From Spirochaetota bacterium (GTDB lineage Bacteria > Spirochaetota > Spirochaetia > Sphaerochaetales > Sphaerochaetaceae): 64,000 bases of DNA. The notes below the pieces were generated by a model. It made no database searches and was not told where the DNA came from. It worked only from the letters and a program-made list of their open reading frames with translations. Below, piece by piece: positions 26,882 through 36,134 of this stretch (positions are counted from its first letter, which is position 1; each line of letters starts with the position of its first letter). Both the position numbers and the translations under genes were made by a program. Location: assembly GCA_023401595.1 (NCBI GenBank), contig JAEXDQ010000026.1:22709-86708 (forward strand), written 5' to 3'.

Positions 26882-27505
26882 CTACAAGGTGAATTGCAAA
26901 CCCAATTGAGCCAAATGCGAGGTCAGGGTAAACGCTGATGAAACCAGGCCGCCAGCGGCGTTTCCATCGGAAAAGAAAACACGGCCGCCATACTGCGCAA
27001 GATTGATTTTGTTCTCCTCCGCCCTCTCCTCGTTTACCATGTCCTCAATCCATGAAAGCAGGTACATGGCGGGGAGAGAGCCTCTCACGAAAAAGGAGAA
27101 CCTGTCATTGACCTTGAAGGACAGATCCATGGAAGGCCCCCAGAACACAGAGAAGGCCCAATTGGGAGACTGATAGGGCAATATGGCGGAAGCGGAAGTC
27201 AATATCCCCAGATTGAGGTTGAACACACGGGTCCTGACAACCCGTCCATAGAGGTTGACCTGCATGAGGGGCAAACTGAGGAAATCAAGAAACGTCAACG
27301 GAGTATCCGATGTAGGCCGGATCAGCTCGGAAGCATACAGCCAAACGGGCAATTGGACATTCACGTCGAACCCGACCGCTTCTCCTTCCATGCCGAACGA
27401 CGGCCCGACGCTGTGATAGCAACCAGTCACACCAAGGGTCATACCTGCGAAAGCAAGGGAAGACACTACGCACAGAAGAATCAGACAGAGAACCGCTTTT
27501 TTCAT
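26882..27505 (-). CDS. Secreted protein, probable outer-membrane beta-barrel
   Basis: A 207-residue protein with a clear signal peptide (KKAVLCLILLCVVSSLAFA) and a mature part of alternating hydrophobic strands, ending in ...HLAQLGLQFTL with a terminal aromatic-rich strand, as outer-membrane barrels do. I recognise no named family; small barrels of this style are common in spirochaetes. It is alone, transcribed toward the sulfatase operon, with an extended -10 promoter at 27562-27570. Confidence 0.6.
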   Translation of the reverse strand: MKKAVLCLILLCVVSSLAFAGMTLGVTGCYHSVGPSFGMEGEAVGFDVNVQLPVWLYASELIRPTSDTPLTFLDFLSLPLMQVNLYGRVVRTRVFNLNLGILTSASAILPYQSPNWAFSVFWGPSMDLSFKVNDRFSFFVRGSLPAMYLLSWIEDMVNEERAEENKINLAQYGGRVFFSDGNAAGGLVSSAFTLTSHLAQLGLQFTL

Positions 27506-27561
27506 TTTTTCAACTTCTTGTATCTCAAAACGCTCAACAACCACCAAGGTTGCGGTGTATT

Positions 27562-27570
27562 ATTATACCA
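27562..27570 (-). promoter_or_regulatory. Extended -10 promoter of the beta-barrel gene
   Basis: TGG-TATAAT on the minus strand, 57 bases before the start codon. No good -35; the TGn element may compensate. Confidence 0.45.
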
Positions 27571-27794
27571 CCATAAGCGACAAAACATAAAAAATATGTT
27601 CCTCAATCTCCCGTTCAAGCCCAGCATGCGCATAGGGTCTCCTGCCTCCCCCAGCTAGCCCATCCGGTCATAGTCCGGTTCTATTCCATCCACGAGTCGC
27701 CTCACGACAAGAACACCCTCCGCGCCATGGGAGGGTGGAAACAAAGGGACAACAAGAAACGGCTCCCTTGCTTCGCTGTCTCAAGGAGTCTCAA

Positions 27795-27817
27795 GACGTC
27801 CCCAAAAGGGGGATGTC
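27795..27817 (-). terminator. Weak hairpin after the 2-hydroxyacid dehydrogenase gene
   Basis: Stem GACGTCCCC with GGGGATGTC (one wobble), about 10 bases beyond the stop codon at 27826. The minus-strand tail has no run of T, so termination is uncertain. Confidence 0.35.
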
Positions 27818-27825
27818 AACAATAC

Positions 27826-28785
27826 CTACTGAAGGTTGCAAACATTCCGGGGATTACCTGCAAGGAATGAGTATACATTGTCGAACTCGATCCTAGCTCT
27901 CCTGACCATCGCTTCTTCCGTAAGGAACGCGACATGCGGGGTCAGGAGGATATTCTTGCAGTTCAGCAATGGATAATCCTGAGGAACAGGGGGTTCCATA
28001 TCGAACACATCTATCGCCGCACCTGCGATCCGTCCCTCATTCAGAGCATCCGCAAGAGCTGTATTATCTACTATAGGTCCACGGGCACAGTTGATGAAGA
28101 TGGCATTCGACTTCATGAGCCCAAACTCATGCTCTCCGATCATTCCTTTTGTGGAGTTGTTGTTGGGGGTATGCAACGATATGATATCACAGGTCTTCAG
28201 CAACTCTTCCAAAGAAGTATACTTCACGCCGAGAGCCTTTACCTCATCTCTTTCATGCCGTGCATAGGCTACGACTTCAGCTCCGAACGCAAGGAAAAGG
28301 CGCGCCGTCATAGTCCCGATCTGCCCGCAGCCGATGATACCGACTTTCTTGCCTGATATCTCCCGACCTACCAGCCCCTGGCTTGTGCCACCGCCCCTGA
28401 CGGCACCGTCACATGGGAGAAATTTCCTGTAAAGGCTGATTGCCATGCCGACGACCTGCTCCGCGACACAGACATTCGAATATCCGGCGCAGTTGCACAC
28501 CATGACATTTCGGTTCCTGCATTCCTCAAGCCCTACATGGTCGATACCGGTGAAAGCGACGGCAAGCATCTTAAGCCTGTCAGCATCGGCTACGACTTCG
28601 TTTGGATACTTGTTGTTGGCGATCATGACGATATCCTGTCCCGCAGACCTTCTTTTCAGCTCATCGATATCTGTGGTTTTATCATTGTAATAAGTGAAAT
28701 TATGACCTTGCTCGATGATAGAACCTGACAACTCCGCGATCAATTCACGAGAAACGCCAAGGGGTTCAATCAAACTGACATTCAT
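27826..28785 (-). CDS. D-isomer-specific 2-hydroxyacid dehydrogenase
   Basis: A 319-residue NAD-dependent dehydrogenase of the SerA/GhrA family. Nucleotide loop VGIIGCGQIGTMTARL (about 148), catalytic Arg in NCARGPIVD (about 232), Glu in DVFDMEPPVPQD (about 262) and His in LLTPHVAFLT (about 283) are present. It reduces a 2-keto acid or oxidises a D-2-hydroxy acid in the cytoplasm. It is divergent from the IclR gene, and an AATTTT-N7-AAAATT palindrome upstream is shared with the SDR/TTT/glycosidase operon, implying a common pathway, perhaps uronate or aldonate breakdown. Confidence 0.9.
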   Translation of the reverse strand: MNVSLIEPLGVSRELIAELSGSIIEQGHNFTYYNDKTTDIDELKRRSAGQDIVMIANNKYPNEVVADADRLKMLAVAFTGIDHVGLEECRNRNVMVCNCAGYSNVCVAEQVVGMAISLYRKFLPCDGAVRGGGTSQGLVGREISGKKVGIIGCGQIGTMTARLFLAFGAEVVAYARHERDEVKALGVKYTSLEELLKTCDIISLHTPNNNSTKGMIGEHEFGLMKSNAIFINCARGPIVDNTALADALNEGRIAGAAIDVFDMEPPVPQDYPLLNCKNILLTPHVAFLTEEAMVRRARIEFDNVYSFLAGNPRNVCNLQ

Positions 28786-28836
28786 TGCATACCTCGATTC
28801 TTCAAATCTTAATAATCATATTATTACATAGAATTT

Positions 28837-28855
28837 AATTTTGATAAACAAAATT
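28837..28855. promoter_or_regulatory. Putative IclR operator, copy 1
   Basis: AATTTT-GATAAAC-AAAATT, an inverted repeat in the divergent space between the dehydrogenase and iclR genes. A -35/-10 pair for the dehydrogenase (TTGTTT, 17, TGTAAT) overlaps it. The same 6-7-6 design, with conserved ATTTAATTTT and CAAAATT, recurs at 39479-39497. Confidence 0.65.
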
Positions 28856-28907
28856 TTATTTTTATTTTCAAAATTACAAATCGTTGTTACAATTCAAAGG
28901 AAGATAC

Positions 28908-28935
28908 TTGAAAAATGCCCCATAGCTGTTATGCT
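28908..28935 (+). promoter_or_regulatory. Promoter of the iclR gene
   Basis: TTGAAA (28908-28913), 16-bp spacer, TATGCT (28930-28935), about 45 bases before the start codon. Confidence 0.5.
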
Positions 28936-28980
28936 AAGTATAATTAGCGATATTCTGCCAACAATGGTGAAGTGGAAAAG

Positions 28981-29772
28981 ATGAACGATAACGAAGCGAA
29001 AAGCAAAAAACAGAATCTATCATTCAGCAGGGCGATGACCATACTGGAAAACATGACGTCTTACAGAAAGCCCGCCCGGCTTCTGGATATCGCAAAAGAC
29101 ACAGGGCTGACATCGAGTACAGTCTACCGTTTTCTCAATGCGTTCATCGAATGCGGATACGTGAAAAGGAATGAAGATTCCCAGACGTATACGCTGACGC
29201 TTAAGCTCGCAGGCCTTGGACACCTTTGCAGACAGAACTACCAAATCACCGGGAACATGCAGATCTATGTCGAAAAAATCTCAAACCACTTTCAAGAATC
29301 GGCCTCGCTCTGTGTGGAAGACAATATGCAGGTGGTATATGTCGCCACACATGAAGGCCCCAACAGGATGCTGAGTACTCTTTCCAGAATCGGGAAAGTA
29401 GCCCCCATGCACTGCACCGGAACAGGCAAGATCCTTCTGACAGAGTACTCCGACGAGATGCTTGAAGAGCTTGTGGTGAAGAAAGGCCTGACCCGATATA
29501 CAAATAAGACCATCTGCACGCTCGAAGATCTCAAAGAAGCGCTCAATACCATACGGCAACAGGGATATGCCTGGGACGATGAGGAATGTGAACTCGGCGC
29601 GAAGTGTCTGGCGGTCCCTGTACGGGACTATACAAACAGAATCATAGCATCGCTTAGCATATCATGCCCTATCCAAAGGTTCCCCGAAATCGAGCCCGCT
29701 ATCAGATTCATGAAGGATATCTCTCTCAAAGCTTCCCAGGAGCTTGGCTATATGGGAAACGGACAGATCTGA
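28981..29772 (+). CDS. IclR-family transcriptional regulator
   Basis: A 263-residue regulator: winged helix at about 15-75 (ARLLDIAKDTGLTSSTVYRFLNAF) and the IclR ligand domain at about 95-258 (AYVATHEG-like VVYVATHEGPNRML, MHCTGTGKILL, WDDEECELGAKCLAVPV, SLSISCP). A GTG nine bases upstream is an alternative start; neither has a strong ribosome site. IclR proteins usually control catabolism of aromatic, uronate or aldonate compounds. Its likely sites lie at 28837-28855 and 39479-39497, so it would govern both the dehydrogenase and the TTT/glycosidase operon. Confidence 0.92.
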   Translation: MNDNEAKSKKQNLSFSRAMTILENMTSYRKPARLLDIAKDTGLTSSTVYRFLNAFIECGYVKRNEDSQTYTLTLKLAGLGHLCRQNYQITGNMQIYVEKISNHFQESASLCVEDNMQVVYVATHEGPNRMLSTLSRIGKVAPMHCTGTGKILLTEYSDEMLEELVVKKGLTRYTNKTICTLEDLKEALNTIRQQGYAWDDEECELGAKCLAVPVRDYTNRIIASLSISCPIQRFPEIEPAIRFMKDISLKASQELGYMGNGQI

Positions 29773-29829
29773 CAGAGTGCCGCAGGATATCCGTTTGAAA
29801 GGCTTCCTACAGCACTCCCAATCTCTTGG

Positions 29830-31503
29830 TCATGCGTTCAACGCGGACAAGTTGTACCTCAGACAACTGACGCGATCAGGATCCAGCAGAGTATATATCA
29901 CATGCTCGGCATGGTTCGTATCCGCCCAGAACGAACGAAGCTCATTCTCCAACGTTTCCAGCTCCTCCAGATATCCTGCATATTGTTTTCTGCATAGCGC
30001 TTCAAAACCGGGCTCCTCTTCCTTGTTCTCCAACAAATAGCGGGCGGTGAGTACAGCCTTGGTACAGAGGGAGAACTCTTTCAGATACATCCTGTTGATA
30101 TGCATCCACTCCTTCAACCACACACCCTTCTCATGGTCGATGCACCGAGGCGGATCGTCGCTTATCCTGATGATATCTTCAAGTTCATGAACCGCCTCAT
30201 CCTTCTCACGGATGACGTTCGCCAGAGAAGCCCTTTTCGGAGACAGACTGTACTCCTTGGACTTGTCCCAGTCCTTAAGGGAGTTCTTTTCCTCAGCAAG
30301 CCATATCGCATGCTCCATGCTTATCGGCATGGTACTGGAATCGGAAAAGACACAGCCATCCGCGAATACGGTCTTCGATGTGACGCGCCAAGTCTTCTCA
30401 AGCACCGATTTCAGCCACGAAGCCGCCTGGCCAATATCCGAAGAGGACCAGCCTTCTTTCTCTGCAAAGCGCCTGTAGATGGAATCCGCCGGCTCATCGG
30501 TATTCAACGAGAGCATGGCCCCGGAATAGATGTTGATCTTATTGGGAGTCACAAATGAGGAATGGCCGTCAAGGCTTTCCCAGTCAGTGCGGAAAATGAC
30601 GCCCTCAACGCCTTTGGAGCCGGCATCCTTGAGTCTTCTGCGGTAATCTTCCATCAGGTCGGCCACACCGACTCCCATACCGTAATACTGCCCCATGGTG
30701 TCAAACTCGATCCATTGCCGGTGTTCGCCCACATGCCCGATCCTCTGGTTGATGGGGAACGTCGGATAATAGTCATGCGGAGTATTCTTCAGGGAGATGA
30801 TCACATCCTCAGGAAGCTCCCTCATTACTGTCGCTATCTCTTTCTGAGATGATGCGTCGAACACGAAGTCCCTTACGATGAACTCCTTGCCGAACGACGA
30901 CAAGACCTCATGCATTGCGTTCAGGATATCCCTGTACCAGTCCTCGCTGGTAGTGTTCTCACACCTGGCGCAGTGGCAACGGTTGTTCTTGATGGATATC
31001 TTGCTCTCACTTGTCGAAACACTGGTGATCACGCCGCATACTTCGGGATAATCCCTGAAGAACTCAGTGAACTTTATACTGATATATTCCTTCCAGTAAG
31101 GATCAGTGGGGCATACATGCCCATCCCTGATCAATTCAGGCTTCAGCTCCGGCAGGATATCAGGGAAATACAGCTCCTTGTTCTCGATATAGACCCTTAT
31201 CCCTTTTCTATCCGCTTCATTCAGGAGCCTTCTGAAATAAGCCCTCTTGTTGAAGATACTCGACCGTCTCGTCGGAGTGTACCTGAAAATCTTTCGGTGG
31301 CACTGGGAATAGACGTCGAATATCGACTCATCATGTACAGAGTCATCGTACCCGAAAATGGAACCCGGATATTCAAGACTCTCAACGATGTCATTCCTGT
31401 GGATGATCAATGTATTGAAGTTCAGAGCTTTGATATAGTCCATGACCTTCATGACGTGTGAGAAATCCCACGCATAGAGACTGTGGAGCTCCAAAGCCCT
31501 CAT
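29830..31503 (-). CDS. Glycosidase-like protein, paralogue C
   Basis: A 557-residue cytoplasmic protein (no signal peptide), third of three tandem paralogues. All share an LELHSLYAWDFSHVMKVMDY-like opening, an early strand FNTLIIHRNDI, a Cys cluster CHCARC (about 175), a strand KEFIVRDFVFD, then NTPHDYYPTFPINQRIGH, IEFDTMGQYYGMGVG and GVIFRTDWESL. The pattern of strands ending in acidic or aromatic residues suggests a TIM-barrel glycoside hydrolase; the PHDYYPTFPI part weakly recalls alpha-glucuronidases. Catalytic residues cannot be fixed. The ATG at 31503 follows AGAGAGGAT; an upstream GTG is possible. Confidence 0.55.
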   Translation of the reverse strand: MRALELHSLYAWDFSHVMKVMDYIKALNFNTLIIHRNDIVESLEYPGSIFGYDDSVHDESIFDVYSQCHRKIFRYTPTRRSSIFNKRAYFRRLLNEADRKGIRVYIENKELYFPDILPELKPELIRDGHVCPTDPYWKEYISIKFTEFFRDYPEVCGVITSVSTSESKISIKNNRCHCARCENTTSEDWYRDILNAMHEVLSSFGKEFIVRDFVFDASSQKEIATVMRELPEDVIISLKNTPHDYYPTFPINQRIGHVGEHRQWIEFDTMGQYYGMGVGVADLMEDYRRRLKDAGSKGVEGVIFRTDWESLDGHSSFVTPNKINIYSGAMLSLNTDEPADSIYRRFAEKEGWSSSDIGQAASWLKSVLEKTWRVTSKTVFADGCVFSDSSTMPISMEHAIWLAEEKNSLKDWDKSKEYSLSPKRASLANVIREKDEAVHELEDIIRISDDPPRCIDHEKGVWLKEWMHINRMYLKEFSLCTKAVLTARYLLENKEEEPGFEALCRKQYAGYLEELETLENELRSFWADTNHAEHVIYTLLDPDRVSCLRYNLSALNA

Positions 31504-31522
31504 CGGAAAATCCTCTCTCACC

Positions 31523-33193
31523 CTATTTTACCTCACCCAATGCCTTCGCGACGGCATCCCTGTATCGGATCAGTCTGTCGCCATCAAGCATGTATTCGAC
31601 AATACCGGAATACCCTTTTGCCACGACAAGGTCCCTGTACTCCTCAGCAAGACCATCGTACGCGCTGAGCGAATCGAGAGCCTTCCGCCTGTACGCAGGA
31701 TCCCCGTCCTCAGCTCTTTTTGCGTATACAAGCGTCTCGGCCTCAAGCCGGAAGCCCTCGACATACAACACAAGGCCTTTGGACAGGAACCTGAGGTAAG
31801 CCTTGATGTTCTCATCCCCGACCGCCGGTATCAGCTCCTCGCACAAGGTGCCCACCTGCTTTGCATATTCGAGAGCCTCATCTTTTTCTTCCAGGATCAC
31901 AGGAATGTTCTCGTCGGTCGGCGCCACGCGGGCTGACGCGCCCGGCTCCCACTGGTCGCGGCTGTGGAACACAGTCATGATGTTATACGGCAGGTCGTAC
32001 CGGTCGAAAATCTGCGAGTTGCGGTTGAACACATGGCCCCGGATATGGAGCGCCTTCTCGATGGCCGCCCACCCCTTCACCATTATGTCATGGAGCTTCC
32101 GGATCGTATCCTCATCCTTGACCTTATACGGCACCTGCGGGAACGAATCCTGGATGAGCGGCGATACGAGCCCATAGTCCCTCGCCCATGAATCATAGAT
32201 ATCGCTCATTGGAGTATCAAGGTCATAGCTGAGCATCGCGCCTGCGACCAGGTTCAGCATATTGAAGGAACAGAACGTGCTTGACTGGGCCATGTTCTCC
32301 CAGTCGGTCCTGAGCGTGATTCCCGTGACACCCTTCTCATAATACCGCAGCATCCGTCCCTGCATGTCTTCGCTTACGGAGCAGGGGAAGACGCCTAATG
32401 CGAAGAACTGTCCCCATGCGTCATATTCCACCCACTGCCCGAGCTTTCCCGTGTTCCCTATAGCCGGGTTGTCCGGGAAAACCGGATAATAATCGTGAGG
32501 CACCATCTTCATGGACATGGATATATCATCGCCTACCCCGCTGGCCGCCTCGACCATTGCGAACTGATGCTTCTTGGTATAGGAGAAATCCCTGACCACC
32601 AGCCTCTTGCCGGCCTTGGACGTACTGTTGTGCATCGCCTCAAGGAGGTTGTGATACCACTGATCGACATCATAGCTCCGGCATCGCTCACAGTCGCACC
32701 TGTTCGCGGCGAAGCTCACCATGCTCTCCCTCGTCCCCGGGCTGACGCTTATCCCGGCGACTCCGGGGAACAGCTCAAAGAACTCATCGTATTTATCTTC
32801 TAGATACTGCCACCAGAACGGATCCGTGGCACACAGCTGACCATTGCTCTTTCTGAGTTCCGGATATTTCGTGAGAAGGTCATACGTGAAATATATCTCC
32901 TTGACTTCAGCATAGAACTCAAGGCCCGCCTTCTCGCATTTGTCAAGGACGGACTTCAGATAATACCTGTAACTTTTAGTTATACTGTTCCTTACCGGAT
33001 TGTAAGACAGCAACTCATCTTTTGAAAAATATTTCTCAGGAAACACCATCCTGTCGACCAGATCATTGCAATGAAAGATGATTCCTGTCATTTTATATTT
33101 TCTGGCGAACTCGACGGCCCTGTCCACATGGAACATGTTCCACATATTATAACCGTGGATCTCCAGCAATCTGTCTTTATACTGCCTGCTCAC
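31523..33193 (-). CDS. Glycosidase-like protein, paralogue B
   Basis: A 556-residue paralogue of its two neighbours. Shared landmarks: DRLLEIHGYNMWNMFHVDRA, TGIIFHCNDLVDRMVFPEKYFS, CDCERCRSYD (about 170), RLVVRDFSYT, VPHDYYPVFPDNPAIGN, VEYDAWGQFFALGVFPCSV and GITLRTDWENMAQSSTF. It starts with GTG inside a GTGA overlap with paralogue A and has AAGGAG seven bases upstream, so it is translationally coupled. It is closer to paralogue A than to C. Probable cytoplasmic glycosidase acting on a product imported by the adjacent TTT system; no family name is secure. Confidence 0.55.
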   Translation of the reverse strand: MSRQYKDRLLEIHGYNMWNMFHVDRAVEFARKYKMTGIIFHCNDLVDRMVFPEKYFSKDELLSYNPVRNSITKSYRYYLKSVLDKCEKAGLEFYAEVKEIYFTYDLLTKYPELRKSNGQLCATDPFWWQYLEDKYDEFFELFPGVAGISVSPGTRESMVSFAANRCDCERCRSYDVDQWYHNLLEAMHNSTSKAGKRLVVRDFSYTKKHQFAMVEAASGVGDDISMSMKMVPHDYYPVFPDNPAIGNTGKLGQWVEYDAWGQFFALGVFPCSVSEDMQGRMLRYYEKGVTGITLRTDWENMAQSSTFCSFNMLNLVAGAMLSYDLDTPMSDIYDSWARDYGLVSPLIQDSFPQVPYKVKDEDTIRKLHDIMVKGWAAIEKALHIRGHVFNRNSQIFDRYDLPYNIMTVFHSRDQWEPGASARVAPTDENIPVILEEKDEALEYAKQVGTLCEELIPAVGDENIKAYLRFLSKGLVLYVEGFRLEAETLVYAKRAEDGDPAYRRKALDSLSAYDGLAEEYRDLVVAKGYSGIVEYMLDGDRLIRYRDAVAKALGEVK

Positions 33194-34875
33194 TTCTCAG
33201 CTCCTTTCTGCTTGAGGGCGGCTATCTCCCTCTCACAGTCGTTCCTAAACCTTATGATCCTGTCTTTATCCAGGACATATTCGACATTGTTCGTGTAGTG
33301 TTTCCCATCGACCATCGCAGACAACCGTGACGCCAGACCGTCATAGATATCAAGGGAGTCTTCCGCTTTGCTGATATATGAAGCGTCACCGAAGACTTCG
33401 ACACGCCTGATGTACGCACTTGTGGTTATCTGGGCTCTGAATATCTCCGCATACAGAGGATACATGTCCAATAGGAAATCAAGATACCTTTCGACCTCGC
33501 AGGAGACGCCCAGCTCGGAGGGTTTCAGGTAGCTGCGCATCTCATTGGCGATCCTGACCGCTTCATTTTTCTCAGCGATCATGATATCGATGTTCCCAGT
33601 GGTCGGCTCGACAAGCTTGCTGGCGCCTTCGTCCCAGTGATCTCTGGTATGCTGCACAGTCATCATGAAATATGTCAGGAAATACCTGTCGAACATCTGG
33701 GCGTTTCTGTTGAACATATGGCCTCTCACATAGATGGCCCGCTCCTGAACTTTCCATGCATCCTGCATAAAACGCATGAGTACATCCAAGGCTCCCGGAC
33801 TGGTCGGCATAGAAGGCTCCTGAGAAAAGGTATCATCCTTTTCAAGAGGACTCACCAGGCCATAGCGCAGCCATGCCTTGTAGATATCTCTGATCGGAAT
33901 CTCGATTTCCTGGGAGAGCAGGGAGCAGCCGATGAGATTGAGCATTGAGAATGAATTGAAAGCGCTGCCGTTCAGCAGCCTCTCCCAGTCTGTTCTGAGC
34001 ATCACCCCGGTGGCGCCTTTTGATCTGTAATGACGCAATCTCGACTGGATATCCTCCACGACGCTGCAGGGCATGACGCCAAGGCCAAAGTACTGCCCCC
34101 ATGTGTCAAATTCAATCCACTGTTCCAGCACGCCGCAGTTGCCCGCCGCAGGATTGTTGGGAAAAGTCGGATAGTAGTCATGGGGGGCTTTCTTGATCGC
34201 CATGATAATCTTGTCAGAAACATCCTGCGCTGCTTCTACCATTGCGAACTGGTGATCGGCGGTATATGAGAATTCCCTCACGATGAGCTTCATGCCATGG
34301 CTGTCCAGAGGACGGAACATTGCGGAGAGCAGCTCCCTGTACCATTTCTCGACATCATAGCCTTTACATCTGTCGCAGGTACATTTATTGAGAGCGAGAG
34401 ATACCATGCTCTCCCTTGTGCCAGCGCTGACTATGACGCCAGACACCTTCGGAAACCGTGTCGCGAACTCTTCCAGCTTATCGCTGAGGAACCGCCACCA
34501 GAAAGGATCTGTAGCGCAGATGGCTCCGTTTTCTTTTCTGAGGGAAGGATACTGTTCAAGAAGTTCATGAGGAAAATATATCTCCTTTACTTCCACATAG
34601 AACTCAAGTCCCGCATCGACGATCTTGTCGATAGCGTTCTTCAGATAATACTTGTAGTTCTTTGTATCACCGTCTCTATTGTTATATTTCAGCAGAGAAT
34701 CGTTCGACGAGAAATATTTATCCGGCTTGATCGCCCTGTCGATAATGTCGTTCGCATGAAAAACGATACCTGTCAGATCGTATCTCTTTGCAAATTCTAT
34801 CGCCCTGTGAACATGGAACCCGCTGTACATGTTGGTTCCATGGATCTCCAACAACCTGTCTTTGAAATCCGCCAT
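33190..34875 (-). CDS. Glycosidase-like protein, paralogue A
   Basis: A 561-residue protein, first translated of the three. Same landmarks as paralogue B: DRLLEIHGTNMYSGFHVHRA, TGIVFHANDIIDRAIKPDKYFS, Cys cluster CTCDRCKGYD (about 172), KLIVREFSYT, APHDYYPTFPNNPAAGN, IEFDTWGQYFGLGVMPCSV and GVMLRTDWERLLNGSAF. No signal peptide. It is separated from the upstream TTT binding-protein gene by 260 bp with several hairpins, so its level can differ from the transporter. Function is inferred from fold pattern and context only. Confidence 0.55.
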   Translation of the reverse strand: MADFKDRLLEIHGTNMYSGFHVHRAIEFAKRYDLTGIVFHANDIIDRAIKPDKYFSSNDSLLKYNNRDGDTKNYKYYLKNAIDKIVDAGLEFYVEVKEIYFPHELLEQYPSLRKENGAICATDPFWWRFLSDKLEEFATRFPKVSGVIVSAGTRESMVSLALNKCTCDRCKGYDVEKWYRELLSAMFRPLDSHGMKLIVREFSYTADHQFAMVEAAQDVSDKIIMAIKKAPHDYYPTFPNNPAAGNCGVLEQWIEFDTWGQYFGLGVMPCSVVEDIQSRLRHYRSKGATGVMLRTDWERLLNGSAFNSFSMLNLIGCSLLSQEIEIPIRDIYKAWLRYGLVSPLEKDDTFSQEPSMPTSPGALDVLMRFMQDAWKVQERAIYVRGHMFNRNAQMFDRYFLTYFMMTVQHTRDHWDEGASKLVEPTTGNIDIMIAEKNEAVRIANEMRSYLKPSELGVSCEVERYLDFLLDMYPLYAEIFRAQITTSAYIRRVEVFGDASYISKAEDSLDIYDGLASRLSAMVDGKHYTNNVEYVLDKDRIIRFRNDCEREIAALKQKGAEK

Positions 34876-34898
34876 CCCATCATCCTTTTACAATCCAG

Positions 34899-35021
34899 AA
34901 CCGCCGGTCGAAACGGCGGTTTATTCCAACCCCGCAAGAGAGTCCCGCAGGTCAGGCTGAAAGCCGTTCGAAATGATCCATCAACCGCATCGCTTTGACT
35001 CGACGCCGCTCAAAACGGCGT
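34899..35021 (-). other. Two CGCCG hairpins between tctC and the glycosidase genes
   Basis: Two short stems with similar sequence: AACCGCCG with CGGCGGTT (34899-34921) and ACGCCG with CGGCGT (35003-35021), each with a six- or seven-base A-rich loop. They lie in the leader of the glycosidase genes. Confidence 0.45.
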
Positions 35022-35072
35022 ATTCCTGCCCTGCGGCATCCGCGCCCTCCGACCATGCGCGGGGGCGAAGAG

Positions 35073-35116
35073 ATAAAATAAATGCCGGATTCAGACAAAC
35101 TCGATAAATCCGGCAT
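35073..35116 (-). terminator. Terminator-like hairpin after tctC, set 2
   Basis: Perfect ten-bp stem ATGCCGGATT and AATCCGGCAT (35082-35116), followed on the minus strand by TTATTTTAT, 20 bases after the tctC stop. It likely gives partial termination before the glycosidase genes. Confidence 0.65.
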
Positions 35117-35135
35117 GTGAACCGCTACGCTCCGG

Positions 35136-36134
35136 CTACTCAGTGAGACGGTCGCCGAGTTCTTCAAACGCACTCTTGTACTTAGCTACGCTGTCAAGCC
35201 ATACCTGCTTGAACTCCGCGCCGTTCTTGTAGTCGACTGTGAAGCCGTAATACTCGATCTTCTCTCTGACCGCGGGAATCTCGAGAGCGGCCTTGAAGCC
35301 GTCTTCGAAATACGCAAGCTTATCAGCGGAAAGGCCTTTCGGAGCCGCATAGCCATGGAAGAAGCCGTTCTGGAGCCAACCATACCCCTGCTCCACGGAT
35401 GTCGGGACATCTTTGTATACATCGGTACCAAGTCTTTCATCATCGAGGATCGCGATAGCTCTCAGATCTCCGGAACGTACATATTCCTGTCCATCGGAAG
35501 GAGCCTGAACCGTGACTTCAGCATGGCCGCCAAGGAGAGCGGCGATGGAAGAAGAACCGCCGTTATAGATGACTGCGGTGATATCGGAACCGACTTTCAA
35601 TGCGAAATACTCAAGCTCCCAGTGCGTCTGGCCACCGCGGTTGTTGGCCGCCATGACGACATCGCGTGTCTTGACCGCTTCCTCAAGCCCCTTGAGATCC
35701 TTGATCGGGCTGTTCTTTGCGACATATACGACATATGGCGCATATCCGACCTGGCAGATCGGCTGCAGTTCTTCGTAGTATACGAAAGGCGTCGTACCCG
35801 TCAGGCAGTTCACGACAACGGACGAGTTTGTGTTACCGATCGTGTAACCATCAGGCTTCGCCTGGTTGAGAGCCGTAAAACCGATCGCGTTGCCCCCGCC
35901 CGGCATATTGTTGATAACCAACGGAGTGGCCCATGCGGAAGCAGCTTCATTGGCGAATGTCCTTGCGAGCAGGTCAGAGCTACCGCCAGCTGAATATGCG
36001 ACGATGACTGAAACATCTTTAGCAGGCTTCCACGTGCCGCTTGCATCTGCGGAAGAACCTTCAGACTGTCCCTGTGCGAATACCAGTCCCATTGAAACCA
36101 GCAGAACCATCAGTACAACCAATACTTTTTTCAT
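35136..36134 (-). CDS. TTT transporter periplasmic binding protein (TctC-like), set 2
   Basis: A 332-residue secreted protein: signal peptide MKKVLVVLMVLLVSMGLVFA followed by QGQSEG. The mature part shows VSVIVAYSAGGSSDLLAR (about 43) and VVINNMPGGGNAIGFTAL, the carboxylate loop of the family. Its start overlaps the tctA stop by four bases (ATGA), so it is translated after tctA, the reverse order of sets 1 and 3. Ligand unknown; the adjacent glycosidases, SDR and hydroxyacid dehydrogenase suggest a sugar acid. Confidence 0.9.
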   Translation of the reverse strand: MKKVLVVLMVLLVSMGLVFAQGQSEGSSADASGTWKPAKDVSVIVAYSAGGSSDLLARTFANEAASAWATPLVINNMPGGGNAIGFTALNQAKPDGYTIGNTNSSVVVNCLTGTTPFVYYEELQPICQVGYAPYVVYVAKNSPIKDLKGLEEAVKTRDVVMAANNRGGQTHWELEYFALKVGSDITAVIYNGGSSSIAALLGGHAEVTVQAPSDGQEYVRSGDLRAIAILDDERLGTDVYKDVPTSVEQGYGWLQNGFFHGYAAPKGLSADKLAYFEDGFKAALEIPAVREKIEYYGFTVDYKNGAEFKQVWLDSVAKYKSAFEELGDRLTE

